This document shows, one piece after another, positions 26,480 through 35,224 of a DNA stretch of 64,000 nt. Below the pieces are notes generated by a model. It had not been told where the DNA came from. It made no database searches and saw nothing but the letters and a program-made list of their open reading frames with translations. Position 1 is the first letter of the stretch; every line of letters begins with the position of its first letter. The DNA lies in the NCBI GenBank assembly GCA_030739735.1, contig JASLYQ010000017.1, positions 1 to 64,000 of the forward strand, read 5' to 3'. The DNA comes from Alphaproteobacteria bacterium. GTDB lineage: Bacteria > Pseudomonadota > Alphaproteobacteria > UBA7887. Both the position numbers and the translations under genes were made by a program.

Positions 26480-27772
26480 ATGGATACGATCATAGCCGGC
26501 TTTGCCGGCTTATTCTTGCTCATATTGCTGCGGCTGCCCATCGCCTTCGCCATGGCGCTGGTAGGCACTGTCGGCGTAGCCTCGGTCGTCGGCTGGGGCC
26601 CGGCGCTCGCACTGGTGCAACAGACTACTTTCGACACCGGCTTGTCCTACGAGCTATCGGTGGTGCCGTTATTCGTGCTGATGGGCAATCTGGTGGCACG
26701 CGCAGGCCTCTCGGACGAACTCTACGCCGCCTCCAACGCCTGGCTCGGGCATCGCCGCGGCGGCCTTGCTATGGCAACGGTGCTGGCCTGCGGCGGCTTC
26801 AGCGCCATCTGTGGCTCCAGCCTAGCAACCGCGGCGACTATGGCGCGGGTGGCGATGCCGTCGATGCGGCGTTATGGCTACGCCGATTCGCTCGCCGCTG
26901 GATCGATCGCTGCTGGCGGCACCCTCGGTATTCTGATTCCGCCGAGCGTAATCCTGGTGCTCTACGGCATTCTCGCCGGCCAGGATATCGGCCTGTTGTT
27001 TGCCGCCGGCCTGCTTCCCGGCCTACTCGGCATCATGGGCTATATGGCCGCCGTTGCCGCCGTCACCCGCCTACGACCTGAACTCGGCCCGCGGGCCCAG
27101 CGTGCCGGCATGGCCGAGCGCTGGCGAACAACTCGCCAGGTCTGGGGTGTGCTACTGCTCTTCGTGGTCGTGATGGGCGGTATCTATGGCGGTGTCTTCA
27201 CGCCGACAGAGGCAGCCGGCGTCGGTGCGTTCGGTAGCTTCCTATTCGCCCTCGCGCGGCGCCGTATCAACGCGCGCAGCTTGATCGACGTACTCGTACA
27301 GGCGATCGAGACCACTGCAATGCTGTTTTTCATATTGATCGGCGCGCTGCTATTCTCCGGCTTTCTCAACATGGCCGGTCTACCGGACCTCCTGGCCAAG
27401 TTGGTAGCCGGAATCGCTGCGCCACCGGTAGCAGTGCTCGCCTGCCTGCTCGCCATCTACCTTCTGCTTGGCTGCGTGCTCGAGAGCCTAGCCATGGTGC
27501 TGCTGACGGTGCCGGTCTTCACCCCCATCGTCGCCGATCTCGGCTTCGACTTGATCTGGTTCGGCATTGTCGTTGTCGTGGTCACCGAGATCAGCCTCAT
27601 CACGCCGCCGATCGGGCTCAACGTGTTCGTGCTGCGCAGTGTGCTACCAGACGTTAAGACCGGCGACATCTTTCGCGGTGTGGTGCCGTTCTGGATGGCC
27701 GACATCGTCCGGCTCACCTTGATTGTAGCGGTGCCCGCCATCGCCCTCGCACTTCCCGGAACGATGCGTTAG
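26480..27772 (+). CDS. dctM: TRAP transporter large permease (DctM family)
   Basis: This 430-residue protein has about 12 helices and forms the sodium-driven transport channel. It starts MDTIIAGFAGLFLLILLRLP. Family blocks are VPLFVLMGNLVARAGLS, FSAICGSSLATAATMARVAM, GGTLGILIPPSVILVLYGIL, GGIYGGVFTPTEAAGVGAFG and EISLITPPIGLNVFVLRSVL. The ATG is 4 bp after the dctQ stop. With DctP and DctQ it makes a complete TRAP system in the NicX-like block. Confidence 0.95.
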   Translation: MDTIIAGFAGLFLLILLRLPIAFAMALVGTVGVASVVGWGPALALVQQTTFDTGLSYELSVVPLFVLMGNLVARAGLSDELYAASNAWLGHRRGGLAMATVLACGGFSAICGSSLATAATMARVAMPSMRRYGYADSLAAGSIAAGGTLGILIPPSVILVLYGILAGQDIGLLFAAGLLPGLLGIMGYMAAVAAVTRLRPELGPRAQRAGMAERWRTTRQVWGVLLLFVVVMGGIYGGVFTPTEAAGVGAFGSFLFALARRRINARSLIDVLVQAIETTAMLFFILIGALLFSGFLNMAGLPDLLAKLVAGIAAPPVAVLACLLAIYLLLGCVLESLAMVLLTVPVFTPIVADLGFDLIWFGIVVVVVTEISLITPPIGLNVFVLRSVLPDVKTGDIFRGVVPFWMADIVRLTLIVAVPAIALALPGTMR

Positions 27773-27781
27773 GTATTCTGC

Positions 27782-28912
27782 ATGGCAAGTTGGGATTTCA
27801 TCGTTATCGGCGGCGGCATTGCCGGCGTCTCGGCAGCGGCCGAGCTAGCACGCTCGGGCCGCGTGCTGCTACTGGAGCGGGAGGAGCGGCTTGCCTATCA
27901 CACCACGGGGCGTTCGGCGGCTTTCTTTACAATGAATTACGGCAACGCGATGATCCGCGGCCTGACGGCGGCGAGCGGCCCTTTTCTCACCAAGCCACCG
28001 GACGGCTTTGCCGAGGCGCCGCTCATGAGCCCTCACCCGGCGGTAACGGTGGCGCGCCATGACCAGGACACGGCCTTCGAAACGAACCTCGCGAAAGCCA
28101 CGGCCTCATCCGGCAACATCGTCGAGATCAGCCCGGGTGAGGCCGAGGCCATGATCGGCGTCATGGCACCGGGCTATGTCGCCCGCGCCCATCTCGAGCC
28201 CGACGCCATGGCCATGGATGTGGACCTCATCCATAGCGGCTTCCGACGCCAGCTCACGGCGCGCGGCGGCGAGATCACCTGTCGTGCGGAAGTACAAAGC
28301 CTGAGGCGCAAGAACGGCCTCTGGCAGGTCGCGACCGGCACCCAGACCTTCCAGGCTCCGGTAGTCGTCAATGCCGCGGGCGCCTGGGCCGATGAAGTGG
28401 CCGGGCTTGCCGGCGCGCGGCCGCTTGGGCTGCAGCCCAAGCGGCGCACGGTCATCCTCTTCGCGCCGCCTGAGGGTGTCGACCTGCGCCGCTGTCCGCT
28501 GGTGATCGACTGCGAGGAGCTCTTCTATTTCAAGCCAGAGGCGGGCATTGTCCTTGGGAGCCCGGCGGACGAGACGGATTCACCGCCTTGCGATGCCCAG
28601 CCCGAGGAGTTCGATATCGCCCGCGTGGTGGAGCGGATAGAAGCCGCCACGACGCTGCGCATCCGCCGCTTGGCACACAAATGGGCCGGCCTACGCAGTT
28701 TCGTTACCGACCGCACGCCAGTAGTTGGTCACGACCCGGAGATCAAAGGCTTCGTGTGGCTAGCCGGCCAGGGCGGGTACGGCATTATGACTTCGCCGGC
28801 CATGTCCCGCGCCGCCGCAACGCTGGCAACCGGTAACGCCTGGCCCCTGGATATCGCAGCGCACGGCATTCATGCCGAGGACCTATCGCCGGCCCGCCCA
28901 AGCCTGGCGTAG
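27782..28912 (+). CDS. FAD-dependent oxidoreductase (DAO family)
   Basis: The 376-residue enzyme has the FAD-binding loop VIGGGIAGVSAAAELARSGR followed by LLLEREERLAYHTTGRSAAF, and the C-terminal GFVWLAGQGGYGIMTSPAMS. These place it in the D-amino acid oxidase superfamily, similar to DadA or D-arginine dehydrogenase-type proteins. The exact amine substrate is unknown. It is 9 bp after dctM and ends the block, so it probably acts on the same compound or its amine. Confidence 0.9.
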   Translation: MASWDFIVIGGGIAGVSAAAELARSGRVLLLEREERLAYHTTGRSAAFFTMNYGNAMIRGLTAASGPFLTKPPDGFAEAPLMSPHPAVTVARHDQDTAFETNLAKATASSGNIVEISPGEAEAMIGVMAPGYVARAHLEPDAMAMDVDLIHSGFRRQLTARGGEITCRAEVQSLRRKNGLWQVATGTQTFQAPVVVNAAGAWADEVAGLAGARPLGLQPKRRTVILFAPPEGVDLRRCPLVIDCEELFYFKPEAGIVLGSPADETDSPPCDAQPEEFDIARVVERIEAATTLRIRRLAHKWAGLRSFVTDRTPVVGHDPEIKGFVWLAGQGGYGIMTSPAMSRAAATLATGNAWPLDIAAHGIHAEDLSPARPSLA

Positions 28913-28949
28913 CCTGGCCACCGATATAGGTGCCCTTCGTTAGATCGGT

Positions 28950-29687
28950 TTACGGGTAGGCACAGACCTGCTCGGTGACGAGGAGAAAGCCGCGCGCGTC
29001 CGCGGCAGCCATGGTGAAGCGGTGGTCGCGGTCGTTAATCATCGCCGAATGATATAGTGGCAGCGTGCCTTCCACCTTTTCGGTACGCCCGCCAGGAAGC
29101 GTGAAGAAGACGCCAACGGGCTTAGCCTCGTCGTACCAACCCTCCTTGTTGCCCGCCGCATTAACGCTGCTCTCACCGATCGCGGTGACCGTGATCAGGT
29201 TATCGGCAAAGCTGACGAAGGCATTGCGGCCGTCCGATATCGGCGTCTGCACGATGAAGCGCCGGCTCGTCACTTCGGCATCGCAATCAGTCTCGTCACT
29301 CGCCAAGCTTATGACATGGCTGATGCGCTCGGTCGATACCCCCGTCTCGAGCCGCCCGCGAACCACGGTCATGATGTCGTAGACCTCGCCCTGGGGCACC
29401 TCGGCCTCGTAACGCTGGCGGTAGCGCGTGGCCCTTTCCAGCGCCGTAGCTCTAGCCGCGACCGCCTCGTCGGTCTCCGCCCGCAGACGCTCATTCTCGT
29501 CGGTCATCGCGGTCATGCGCGTTTCGAGCACGCGGTTGCGGCTCCCGGCATGCTCACCACCCATGGTGTAGGCCCAATACGAGATCACGCCGATGATGGC
29601 GCCATAGAACACCAGGCGCACCATCGCCATGCGCCAGCGGTCGCGGCGGCGGCGATCGAAACGACTACCATGGCTACTGAAGGTCAC
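28950..29687 (-). CDS. Membrane-anchored coiled-coil protein
   Basis: The 245-residue protein begins with a basic region (RFDRRRRDRWRMAM), then one transmembrane helix (about 24-42). A coiled coil with Glu and Arg heptads covers roughly 52-95 (ETRMTAMTDENERLRAETDE), and the C-terminus is a beta-rich domain. I do not recognise the family. It is 13 bp after the MotB-like gene and in the same direction, so it may belong to the same envelope complex. Confidence 0.8.
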   Translation of the reverse strand: MTFSSHGSRFDRRRRDRWRMAMVRLVFYGAIIGVISYWAYTMGGEHAGSRNRVLETRMTAMTDENERLRAETDEAVAARATALERATRYRQRYEAEVPQGEVYDIMTVVRGRLETGVSTERISHVISLASDETDCDAEVTSRRFIVQTPISDGRNAFVSFADNLITVTAIGESSVNAAGNKEGWYDEAKPVGVFFTLPGGRTEKVEGTLPLYHSAMINDRDHRFTMAAADARGFLLVTEQVCAYP

Positions 29688-29700
29688 CAGCCCACCCTTA

Positions 29701-30852
29701 CTATCGCTCGGTAAGTTTCAGCTCAATGCGCCGATTCTGGCGGAAGGCCTCGGTGGTCTCCTGGTCATCGAGCGGATGAAACTCACCAAATCCCGTAGCA
29801 GCCAACCTCTCCGGCGGCACGCCACTAGCAACTAATTGGTTGGCAACGATAATCGCACGAGCGGAAGAGAGCTGCCAGTTATTCTGAAACTGCGGTGTGT
29901 TTATGGGGCGCTTGTCCGTATGCCCGTCGATGCGCAAGATCCAGTCTACGTCCTCGGGAATCTCGACGGTGATATCGAGCAGCAGTGAGGCAAGATCTGT
30001 GACTTGCCGCCTACCGGCGGGTCCGAGATCTGCCGAGCCAGAATCAAACAGCACGCCCGACTGGATCACGAAACGGTCGCCCTCGACAGAGACGTCGCTA
30101 CGACCGGCCAGCACTTCGCGTAAGCGACCGAAGAATTCCGAGCGGTAGCGCGACAATTCCCCAACCTTGCTAGCAAGCGCAATATTGAGCCGGCTGCCAA
30201 GATTGGCAATCTGGATATCACGCTCCGCAACGTCAGCCACCGCAATATCGAGTGCGTTCTGAATAGCGGCTAGTTGCATCCGAAGCTGGGCGATTTGTTG
30301 GTTGAGCAGGGCCACCTGACGCTGAGCATTGGTTGATATTCGCCGCTGCTTGGCAAAAGCTCGCCGCGCCTCGGCCGCTTCCAAACTGAGATCCTGCTCG
30401 TTGGCTTGGGCCGCCTCCAGCATCGCCATGGCCGCGGCCAGCTGCAACTGTATATCCTTGACCGTTTCGTCCTGGGTACTAGCGGAAATTCCTGCCTCTT
30501 CGAGCAAACGCCGCAGCGCTTCCTTGTCGGCCGAAAGCACCGTCACCCTCTCCCGTAACGCATCGCGCTCGGTCGTGGACGACCGTAATTGCGCCGAAAG
30601 CTGATTGAAATCGCCCCGCAGCTCATTATTCGCCTGCTTCTCAAGTCCCAGAAGCTGCTGCAGGGCCACCACCTCCTCCGACAGCTGGGCTAGGGCGGCA
30701 TCACGACCAGACAGGGCACGGCCGAGAAAAAACTCCGATAGCACGAAAACGACGATAAGAAAGATCAACACCAACAATAGCGTCGACAGGGCATCGACGA
30801 AGCCAGGCCAGATGTTCGACGATTGTGAGACACGGCGCGAGCGCACGGCCAT
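29701..30852 (-). CDS. MotB/OmpA-like peptidoglycan-binding protein
   Basis: The 383-residue protein has an N-terminal helix with WPGFVDALSTLLLVLIFLIV, in which Asp20 matches the proton-carrying Asp of MotB and TolR. A long coiled coil follows (about 50-220), and an OmpA domain covers about 265-380: LFDSGSADLGPAGRRQ, WILRIDGHTDKRPINT, NWQLSSARA and FRQNRRIELKL. It should anchor in the inner membrane and bind the wall. The MotA/ExbB-like partner lies 18 bp upstream. Confidence 0.92.
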   Translation of the reverse strand: MAVRSRRVSQSSNIWPGFVDALSTLLLVLIFLIVVFVLSEFFLGRALSGRDAALAQLSEEVVALQQLLGLEKQANNELRGDFNQLSAQLRSSTTERDALRERVTVLSADKEALRRLLEEAGISASTQDETVKDIQLQLAAAMAMLEAAQANEQDLSLEAAEARRAFAKQRRISTNAQRQVALLNQQIAQLRMQLAAIQNALDIAVADVAERDIQIANLGSRLNIALASKVGELSRYRSEFFGRLREVLAGRSDVSVEGDRFVIQSGVLFDSGSADLGPAGRRQVTDLASLLLDITVEIPEDVDWILRIDGHTDKRPINTPQFQNNWQLSSARAIIVANQLVASGVPPERLAATGFGEFHPLDDQETTEAFRQNRRIELKLTER

Positions 30853-30870
30853 TTAGCGAGCCCTCCCTGC

Positions 30871-32178
30871 TCACGACCCGTCGTCGTCGCGGCGCGGTGA
30901 CGTTGGCGCGCGCACGGTTATCCGCGGCCCCACCCGCTCCGTTGGGGCATCGGCCCGCAGCGCGGGCTGGGGCGGGGGTGTCGCTGCCAGGCCGGTAGCA
31001 GCAGATGGCGTAGGTGGCGGCGGGGTCTCACCAGCTGGGGACTGGTCTCTGGCCATCGCAGCAGCGATAGTGCGCGCCAACAACTTGATCTCGCTGCGCA
31101 GCTCATTGGCGAGCTGCTGGCGCCCATTGATGGCCTCCTCCAACAGGCGTGTCACGTAGACGTCGAGATTGCGGATATGGTCGCGAGAAGCTTCGTCGAA
31201 TCCGCTGTCCTGACCAGTAGACTCTGCGATCCGCTGCAAGACCGGCCTGATGTCAGATTGACCCTCGACCAGCTTGACCATAAGATTCTGCTCAGAGCGC
31301 ATTTGGTCGGTCAGGGTGGCAAGTTTCTCGGTCAGCTGCAGAATGTTCGAGTTAGCCGCGCGCCTGTCCTCCTCACCGCGAGAAAGCGTGCGTTGCAGTT
31401 CCTCCAGCGAGTCTGCGGTTTGCTCAAGAAGCGCCTGCACATAGACCGGCATCGACTGATCACCCTCGCCGACAGCGCCGCCGCTGCCCAGCCGCGTAAC
31501 ACTTGACAGCCATTCTTCTAGGTCGTTGTAGAACTGGTTCTGCGCCTGACCCGACTGGAGATCGAGAAAGCCGAGCACCAACGAGCCGGCAAGGCCGAAC
31601 AGCGAGGACGAAAATGCCGTCCCCATGCCACGCAAAGGCGCGTCGAGTCCCTGCTTCAAGGCGGCAAAGGTAGCGACGATATCCTCGTCCGCTATGGCCA
31701 GGCTTTGGATCACCGAGCCAACCGAGCCGACGGTATCCAACAGGCCCCAAAAGGTGCCGAGCAGACCGAGAAAAACTAGCAAGCCGATCATGTAGCGCGT
31801 TATGTCGCGCGATTCGTCGAGCCGCGCGCCGATGCTGTCGAGCATCGAGCGCATCGCCATCGTCGACAGCATCATTTTGCCCTTGCGATCCGACAGCATC
31901 TTGGCCATCGGCGCTAGTAGGTTCGGCGGCGCCTGTGAGGTCGAAGTGGCCTTGCTGTCGGCGCGGAAGGTCTCGATCCAGCGTGCTTCGGGGCGGAGGC
32001 TCAACACCTGACGGAAACTGTGGCCGATGCCGATCAGCAAGACGCCAAGGATGAGGCCGTTGAGCGGCGGGTTGGCCGTAAAGGCCCCGAGCAATTGCTC
32101 GAGCAGGACGAACACCACCGCCACGGAAAGCAGCAGAAACGCGATCATGCGGACGAGAAAACGGCGGGAACTATTCAT
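30871..32178 (-). CDS. MotA/TolQ/ExbB-like proton channel protein
   Basis: The 435-residue protein has two N-terminal helices (about 9-30 and 39-57), and a MotA/ExbB core with LVFLGLLGTFWGLLDTVGSV, LKQGLDAPLRGMGTAFSSSL and LFGLAGSLVLGFLDLQSGQA. After about 230 it becomes a long coiled coil with a Pro-rich C-terminal tail. With the MotB/OmpA partner it should form a 5:2-type ion-driven motor. No flagellar genes are nearby, so a role in envelope work is likelier than motility. Confidence 0.9.
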   Translation of the reverse strand: MNSSRRFLVRMIAFLLLSVAVVFVLLEQLLGAFTANPPLNGLILGVLLIGIGHSFRQVLSLRPEARWIETFRADSKATSTSQAPPNLLAPMAKMLSDRKGKMMLSTMAMRSMLDSIGARLDESRDITRYMIGLLVFLGLLGTFWGLLDTVGSVGSVIQSLAIADEDIVATFAALKQGLDAPLRGMGTAFSSSLFGLAGSLVLGFLDLQSGQAQNQFYNDLEEWLSSVTRLGSGGAVGEGDQSMPVYVQALLEQTADSLEELQRTLSRGEEDRRAANSNILQLTEKLATLTDQMRSEQNLMVKLVEGQSDIRPVLQRIAESTGQDSGFDEASRDHIRNLDVYVTRLLEEAINGRQQLANELRSEIKLLARTIAAAMARDQSPAGETPPPPTPSAATGLAATPPPQPALRADAPTERVGPRITVRAPTSPRRDDDGS

Positions 32179-32258
32179 AGGCTCGCATCACGCCTTGCTG
32201 AGACAGTATCGGGTTAGCGCTATGTGGTAATTGCCACCGCGTTTCGCCAGCTGGATTC

Positions 32259-33329
32259 TCATCGCACAGTAATGACATCGACCCGGTCAGGCGGACCGCT
32301 TTCATACTTTGCCCCGAGGGCACGAACATCGATGCGCGTCGAATTGACGCCAGTATGGATGAGGAAGGAGCGGACCGCCAAGGCGCGCGACAGCGACAGA
32401 CGCCGTGCCGCGCTGGCAACACTGTGCTCGGCACTGGCATAGGCCTTGAGCTGCAATCGCAGTGCTTCGTTCACCGTCAGGCTGGCGGCTAACTCGCGCA
32501 AGGGACCCTCGGCCTCAGGTGAGAGTTCGGCGCCGCCAGGCACAAACGGGATCAGCAACGCCACCCCGGAGCCCGGGAGGGGCGCCACCGCAGCAACAGC
32601 GGTCTCAGGTGCTGCAGCCCGCCCCGGTCCGGCAACAGGACCTGGAGCCGAGGCAGGCTCAGCTGCTGGCTCGGGCGTGGTATCTGGCACGGATGGCAGC
32701 GCTGGCACGGTCTCCGAGGCCTCCTCGGCCGTCGCGGTCGGTGAAATCTCCGGCGCCTCAACCTCGCTACGGGCTATATCGACGACAGGTGGCGGGGCTT
32801 CCGGCGCAGATGGCACCGTGACCACCGACGACCGCTCTGGCGCTGGCATTGGATCCGGCAGCGGCTGCACCGTGACCACTGGCGACACTTCACGGTCCAG
32901 TGGGGTCGGCGTCGTTGTTTCGATCGTTGAGGGCCGGCGCAGTACAATTGGCGCGGGCGATGACAAGATCGCGGGGACACGCCCACCATCAGGCACCAAG
33001 CCGATCAAGCGTGAGCGCAGCGGCCCCAAGGCCGGATCGTAGAGCGGTAGCCCATCGGAGCCGATGCCCTGACCGAACCCGCCGGCACGGTATGGCGAGC
33101 CCCGCTGCACATCAAAAATATTGGTCTCATTGACCTCCGCTGCCGGGCCACCACCGCCTACTATGACGGTCTCCTGGGCAGATACCGCACCAGCAAACGC
33201 ATACAATATAGCCGCGAGGAACACCCCGCGCAGTCCCGACGCCATCGCTCTCATGCCGGACACGGCCAAGCCCTCGAACCCGAGCGGCCGCCAAGCGACC
33301 GCCGCCACAGACAGTCTCCTGGGAATCAT
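32259..33329 (-). CDS. OmpA-domain protein with Pro/Ala-rich linker
   Basis: The chosen start at 33329 (MIPRRLSVAAVAWRPLGF) gives 356 residues; ATGs at 33254 and 33245 would make a neater signal peptide (MRAMASGLRGVFLAAILYAF, then AGAVSAQE). The mature protein has a long Pro/Ala/Glu-rich linker from about 100 to 240 and a C-terminal OmpA domain (IPFVPGGAELSPEAEGPLRE, LQLKAYASAEHSV, LSLSRALAVRSFL, IDVRALG). It lacks the N-terminal MotB helix. It is probably the periplasmic or outer-membrane partner of the preceding pair. Confidence 0.82.
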   Translation of the reverse strand: MIPRRLSVAAVAWRPLGFEGLAVSGMRAMASGLRGVFLAAILYAFAGAVSAQETVIVGGGGPAAEVNETNIFDVQRGSPYRAGGFGQGIGSDGLPLYDPALGPLRSRLIGLVPDGGRVPAILSSPAPIVLRRPSTIETTTPTPLDREVSPVVTVQPLPDPMPAPERSSVVTVPSAPEAPPPVVDIARSEVEAPEISPTATAEEASETVPALPSVPDTTPEPAAEPASAPGPVAGPGRAAAPETAVAAVAPLPGSGVALLIPFVPGGAELSPEAEGPLRELAASLTVNEALRLQLKAYASAEHSVASAARRLSLSRALAVRSFLIHTGVNSTRIDVRALGAKYESGPPDRVDVITVR

Positions 33330-33357
33330 AGCCCGAGAAGCTGGGTCGAACAACCGC

Positions 33358-34140
33358 TTATGGTGTAGCAGGTGGCTGTGCCACCTGCGAGAGAATCGCA
33401 GCGAGATCGCGACCGATAAAACCATTGCCAGCCACCATGGCCCCGGTGGTCGGCGAAACTGCTTCCACCAAGCCGCCGGCTTCCCGCACTATAAGCTCGC
33501 CGACCGCGGCCACCACGGGGGCAACACCAGCACCCCAGAAGCCATCGAAACGGCCGCAAGACACGGCAGCCAGGTCAAGCGCCGAGCAACCCGTCTGGCG
33601 AGTCAGAGCGCCCTTAGCTGCTAGGGTGCTCAACCAAGCCGCGTGCACGGCAGTATCGCCGGACGGTGGTGCCAGCGCGACCAGCGCTTTAGCCACGGCG
33701 CCATGAGCAGAAACGCGCATGCGCTGGTGATTAGCGTAGGCACCGATGCCGTCCTCGGCCCAATGCAGAATATCGCGCAACGGGTCGTAGATGGCGCCAG
33801 CCACGATGCGCCCTTCCTCGCGCAGGCCGATGACGATGGCGAACCAGGGCAGGCCGCGGCCGAAATTACGCAGGCCCGCAACCGGAGCTAACAACCAGGC
33901 TGGCTCACCAACATCGCCAAGCGCCATATCGCCGCGGATCACGCGATGGCCGCGTCGCACCCGGGTAAGCTCGCGCAGTAGGCCGTCCTCGGCCCGCGAT
34001 AAGGCAGCTGCAGCAAACTTACTCGGTCCTTTGGGGCTTGATTGTAGTGATTCGATCTCACCGAAGTCGCGATTGAGGCCGCGCGCAACCTTGACCACGG
34101 CCCCGGCAATGACGTTGACGACCGCCGAGCGCTGAGCCAT
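33358..34140 (-). CDS. Inositol monophosphatase-family protein that lacks its metal-binding motifs
   Basis: Fold, length (260) and location beside efp match SuhB-type inositol monophosphatases: FGRGLPWFAIVIGL, GAIYDPLRDILHWAEDGIGA and CGRFDGFW are conserved. The catalytic signatures are gone. The family DPLDGT motif reads APVAGL at 85-90, the WDxAAG motif reads APVVAAVG at 207-214, and the Glu-Glu and Asp ligands near 40-70 are replaced. The frame is intact. It is therefore probably a non-enzymatic relative that keeps a structural or RNA-related role, unless it is an early pseudogene. Confidence 0.85.
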   Translation of the reverse strand: MAQRSAVVNVIAGAVVKVARGLNRDFGEIESLQSSPKGPSKFAAAALSRAEDGLLRELTRVRRGHRVIRGDMALGDVGEPAWLLAPVAGLRNFGRGLPWFAIVIGLREEGRIVAGAIYDPLRDILHWAEDGIGAYANHQRMRVSAHGAVAKALVALAPPSGDTAVHAAWLSTLAAKGALTRQTGCSALDLAAVSCGRFDGFWGAGVAPVVAAVGELIVREAGGLVEAVSPTTGAMVAGNGFIGRDLAAILSQVAQPPATP

Positions 34141-34146
34141 CCGCGG

Positions 34147-34713
34147 CTAGTCCTTGGCCCGCTCGGCGTAAGTCGCTTCGGCGATATTGACGACGATGCG
34201 CGCGCCTACCTCAATATGGGGCGGCACCATGACGCGCTCACCGTTCTCCAGCAACGCCGGCTTGAAGCTTGAGGCCGCGGTCTGCCCTTTCACCACGGGC
34301 TCGGTCTCACTGACGGTTATGGTCACGGTATCGGGCAGCACGACACCGATAGGTTGACCCTCAAACATCTCCACGGTCAGCTCCATGCCTTCCTGCAGGA
34401 AAGGCAAGCCGACTTCGATCAGGCCCGTCTCGATCATGATCTGTTCATAGGTCTCGCCATCCATCAGCGTGAGCAGCTCACCGTCGGCATAGAGATACTG
34501 ATACGGCTTCTGTTCGAGATAGGCGCGCTCCACGGTCTCGGCGGCGCGGAAGCGCTCGTTCAGCTTGGTGCCGTCGCGCAGATTTTTCATCTCGACCTGA
34601 TTGTAGGCACCGCCCTTGCCGGGCTGGGTTGCCTGGGTGCGCGCAACGCGCCAGAGAGCGCCTTTGTGCTCCAACACCATACCGGGACGCACGGCATTGC
34701 CGTTGATTTTCAT
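34147..34713 (-). CDS. efp: Translation elongation factor P
   Basis: EF-P rescues ribosomes at polyproline motifs. The 188-residue protein has three beta domains. The loop QPGKGGA contains the Lys34 site that may be modified, within [20 protein letters not shown]. Other features are the [20 protein letters not shown] start of domain II and [18 protein letters not shown]. The gene has a normal length. It is 7 bp before the SuhB-like gene. An AGGG-type sequence lies upstream of the ATG at 34713. Confidence 0.96.
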   Translation of the reverse strand: MKINGNAVRPGMVLEHKGALWRVARTQATQPGKGGAYNQVEMKNLRDGTKLNERFRAAETVERAYLEQKPYQYLYADGELLTLMDGETYEQIMIETGLIEVGLPFLQEGMELTVEMFEGQPIGVVLPDTVTITVSETEPVVKGQTAASSFKPALLENGERVMVPPHIEVGARIVVNIAEATYAERAKD

Positions 34714-35224
34714 TATTCGCTCGGAGGGTATGAGAGGATATTAGGAACCGGAGCAGACCCTACCAGCATGCCCCGGAGGAGGCAATGGCGAGCCGGTCGG
34801 GACAAGGAAAGTCAATGGGGAAATTTGCGTAATACCGACCTTTCTCTTGGATACCGCCATACTCACTCACGTTGCGAGCGTGATCTCGCCAATCGGCTTC
34901 ACCGTGCGCGATCAGCTGCTGCTGCACCGCCTGATCGCCATCAACGCCGGCGGTAAAATCGGCGTCTCGACAAAACCCGATGGCTCTTTCTCATCGACGA
35001 TCGGTCCGCACCACTGATGGATGAAGATTCTCTTAGCTATGGGCGAACGTGTCGAACCGGCAGTGGCGGAAGGGAGTCGCTCGAGGCCGCGCTGGCGGCC
35101 AAGGTAACGGCGGACTTCGACACCCGCTGGACTAACGGTCTGGCTTCTTCATCAACAAGAACGATCTGGTAACGACGATTTATATGAAGGGCGCCTCGAT
35201 AAATCCCATTGTCTGGGCCTACTG
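34714..35224. other. Intergenic region between efp and the IS5 element
   Basis: About 510 bp without an assignable gene. A frame running roughly 34788-35016 on the plus strand ends IGVSTKPDGSFSSTIGPHH and reads like the C-terminal tail of a protein I cannot name. A 15-codon ORF at 34785 sits behind a strong GGAGGAGG but is unlikely to matter. Nothing else is recognised up to the IS edge at about 35225. Confidence 0.4.

Noticed and set aside
28950-33329. A Zorya-type defence system (ZorA/ZorB-like pair)
   Set aside because: The MotA- and MotB-like pair has the right domains, but no ZorC, ZorD or ZorE-like nuclease or helicase is next to it, and the neighbours look like envelope proteins.
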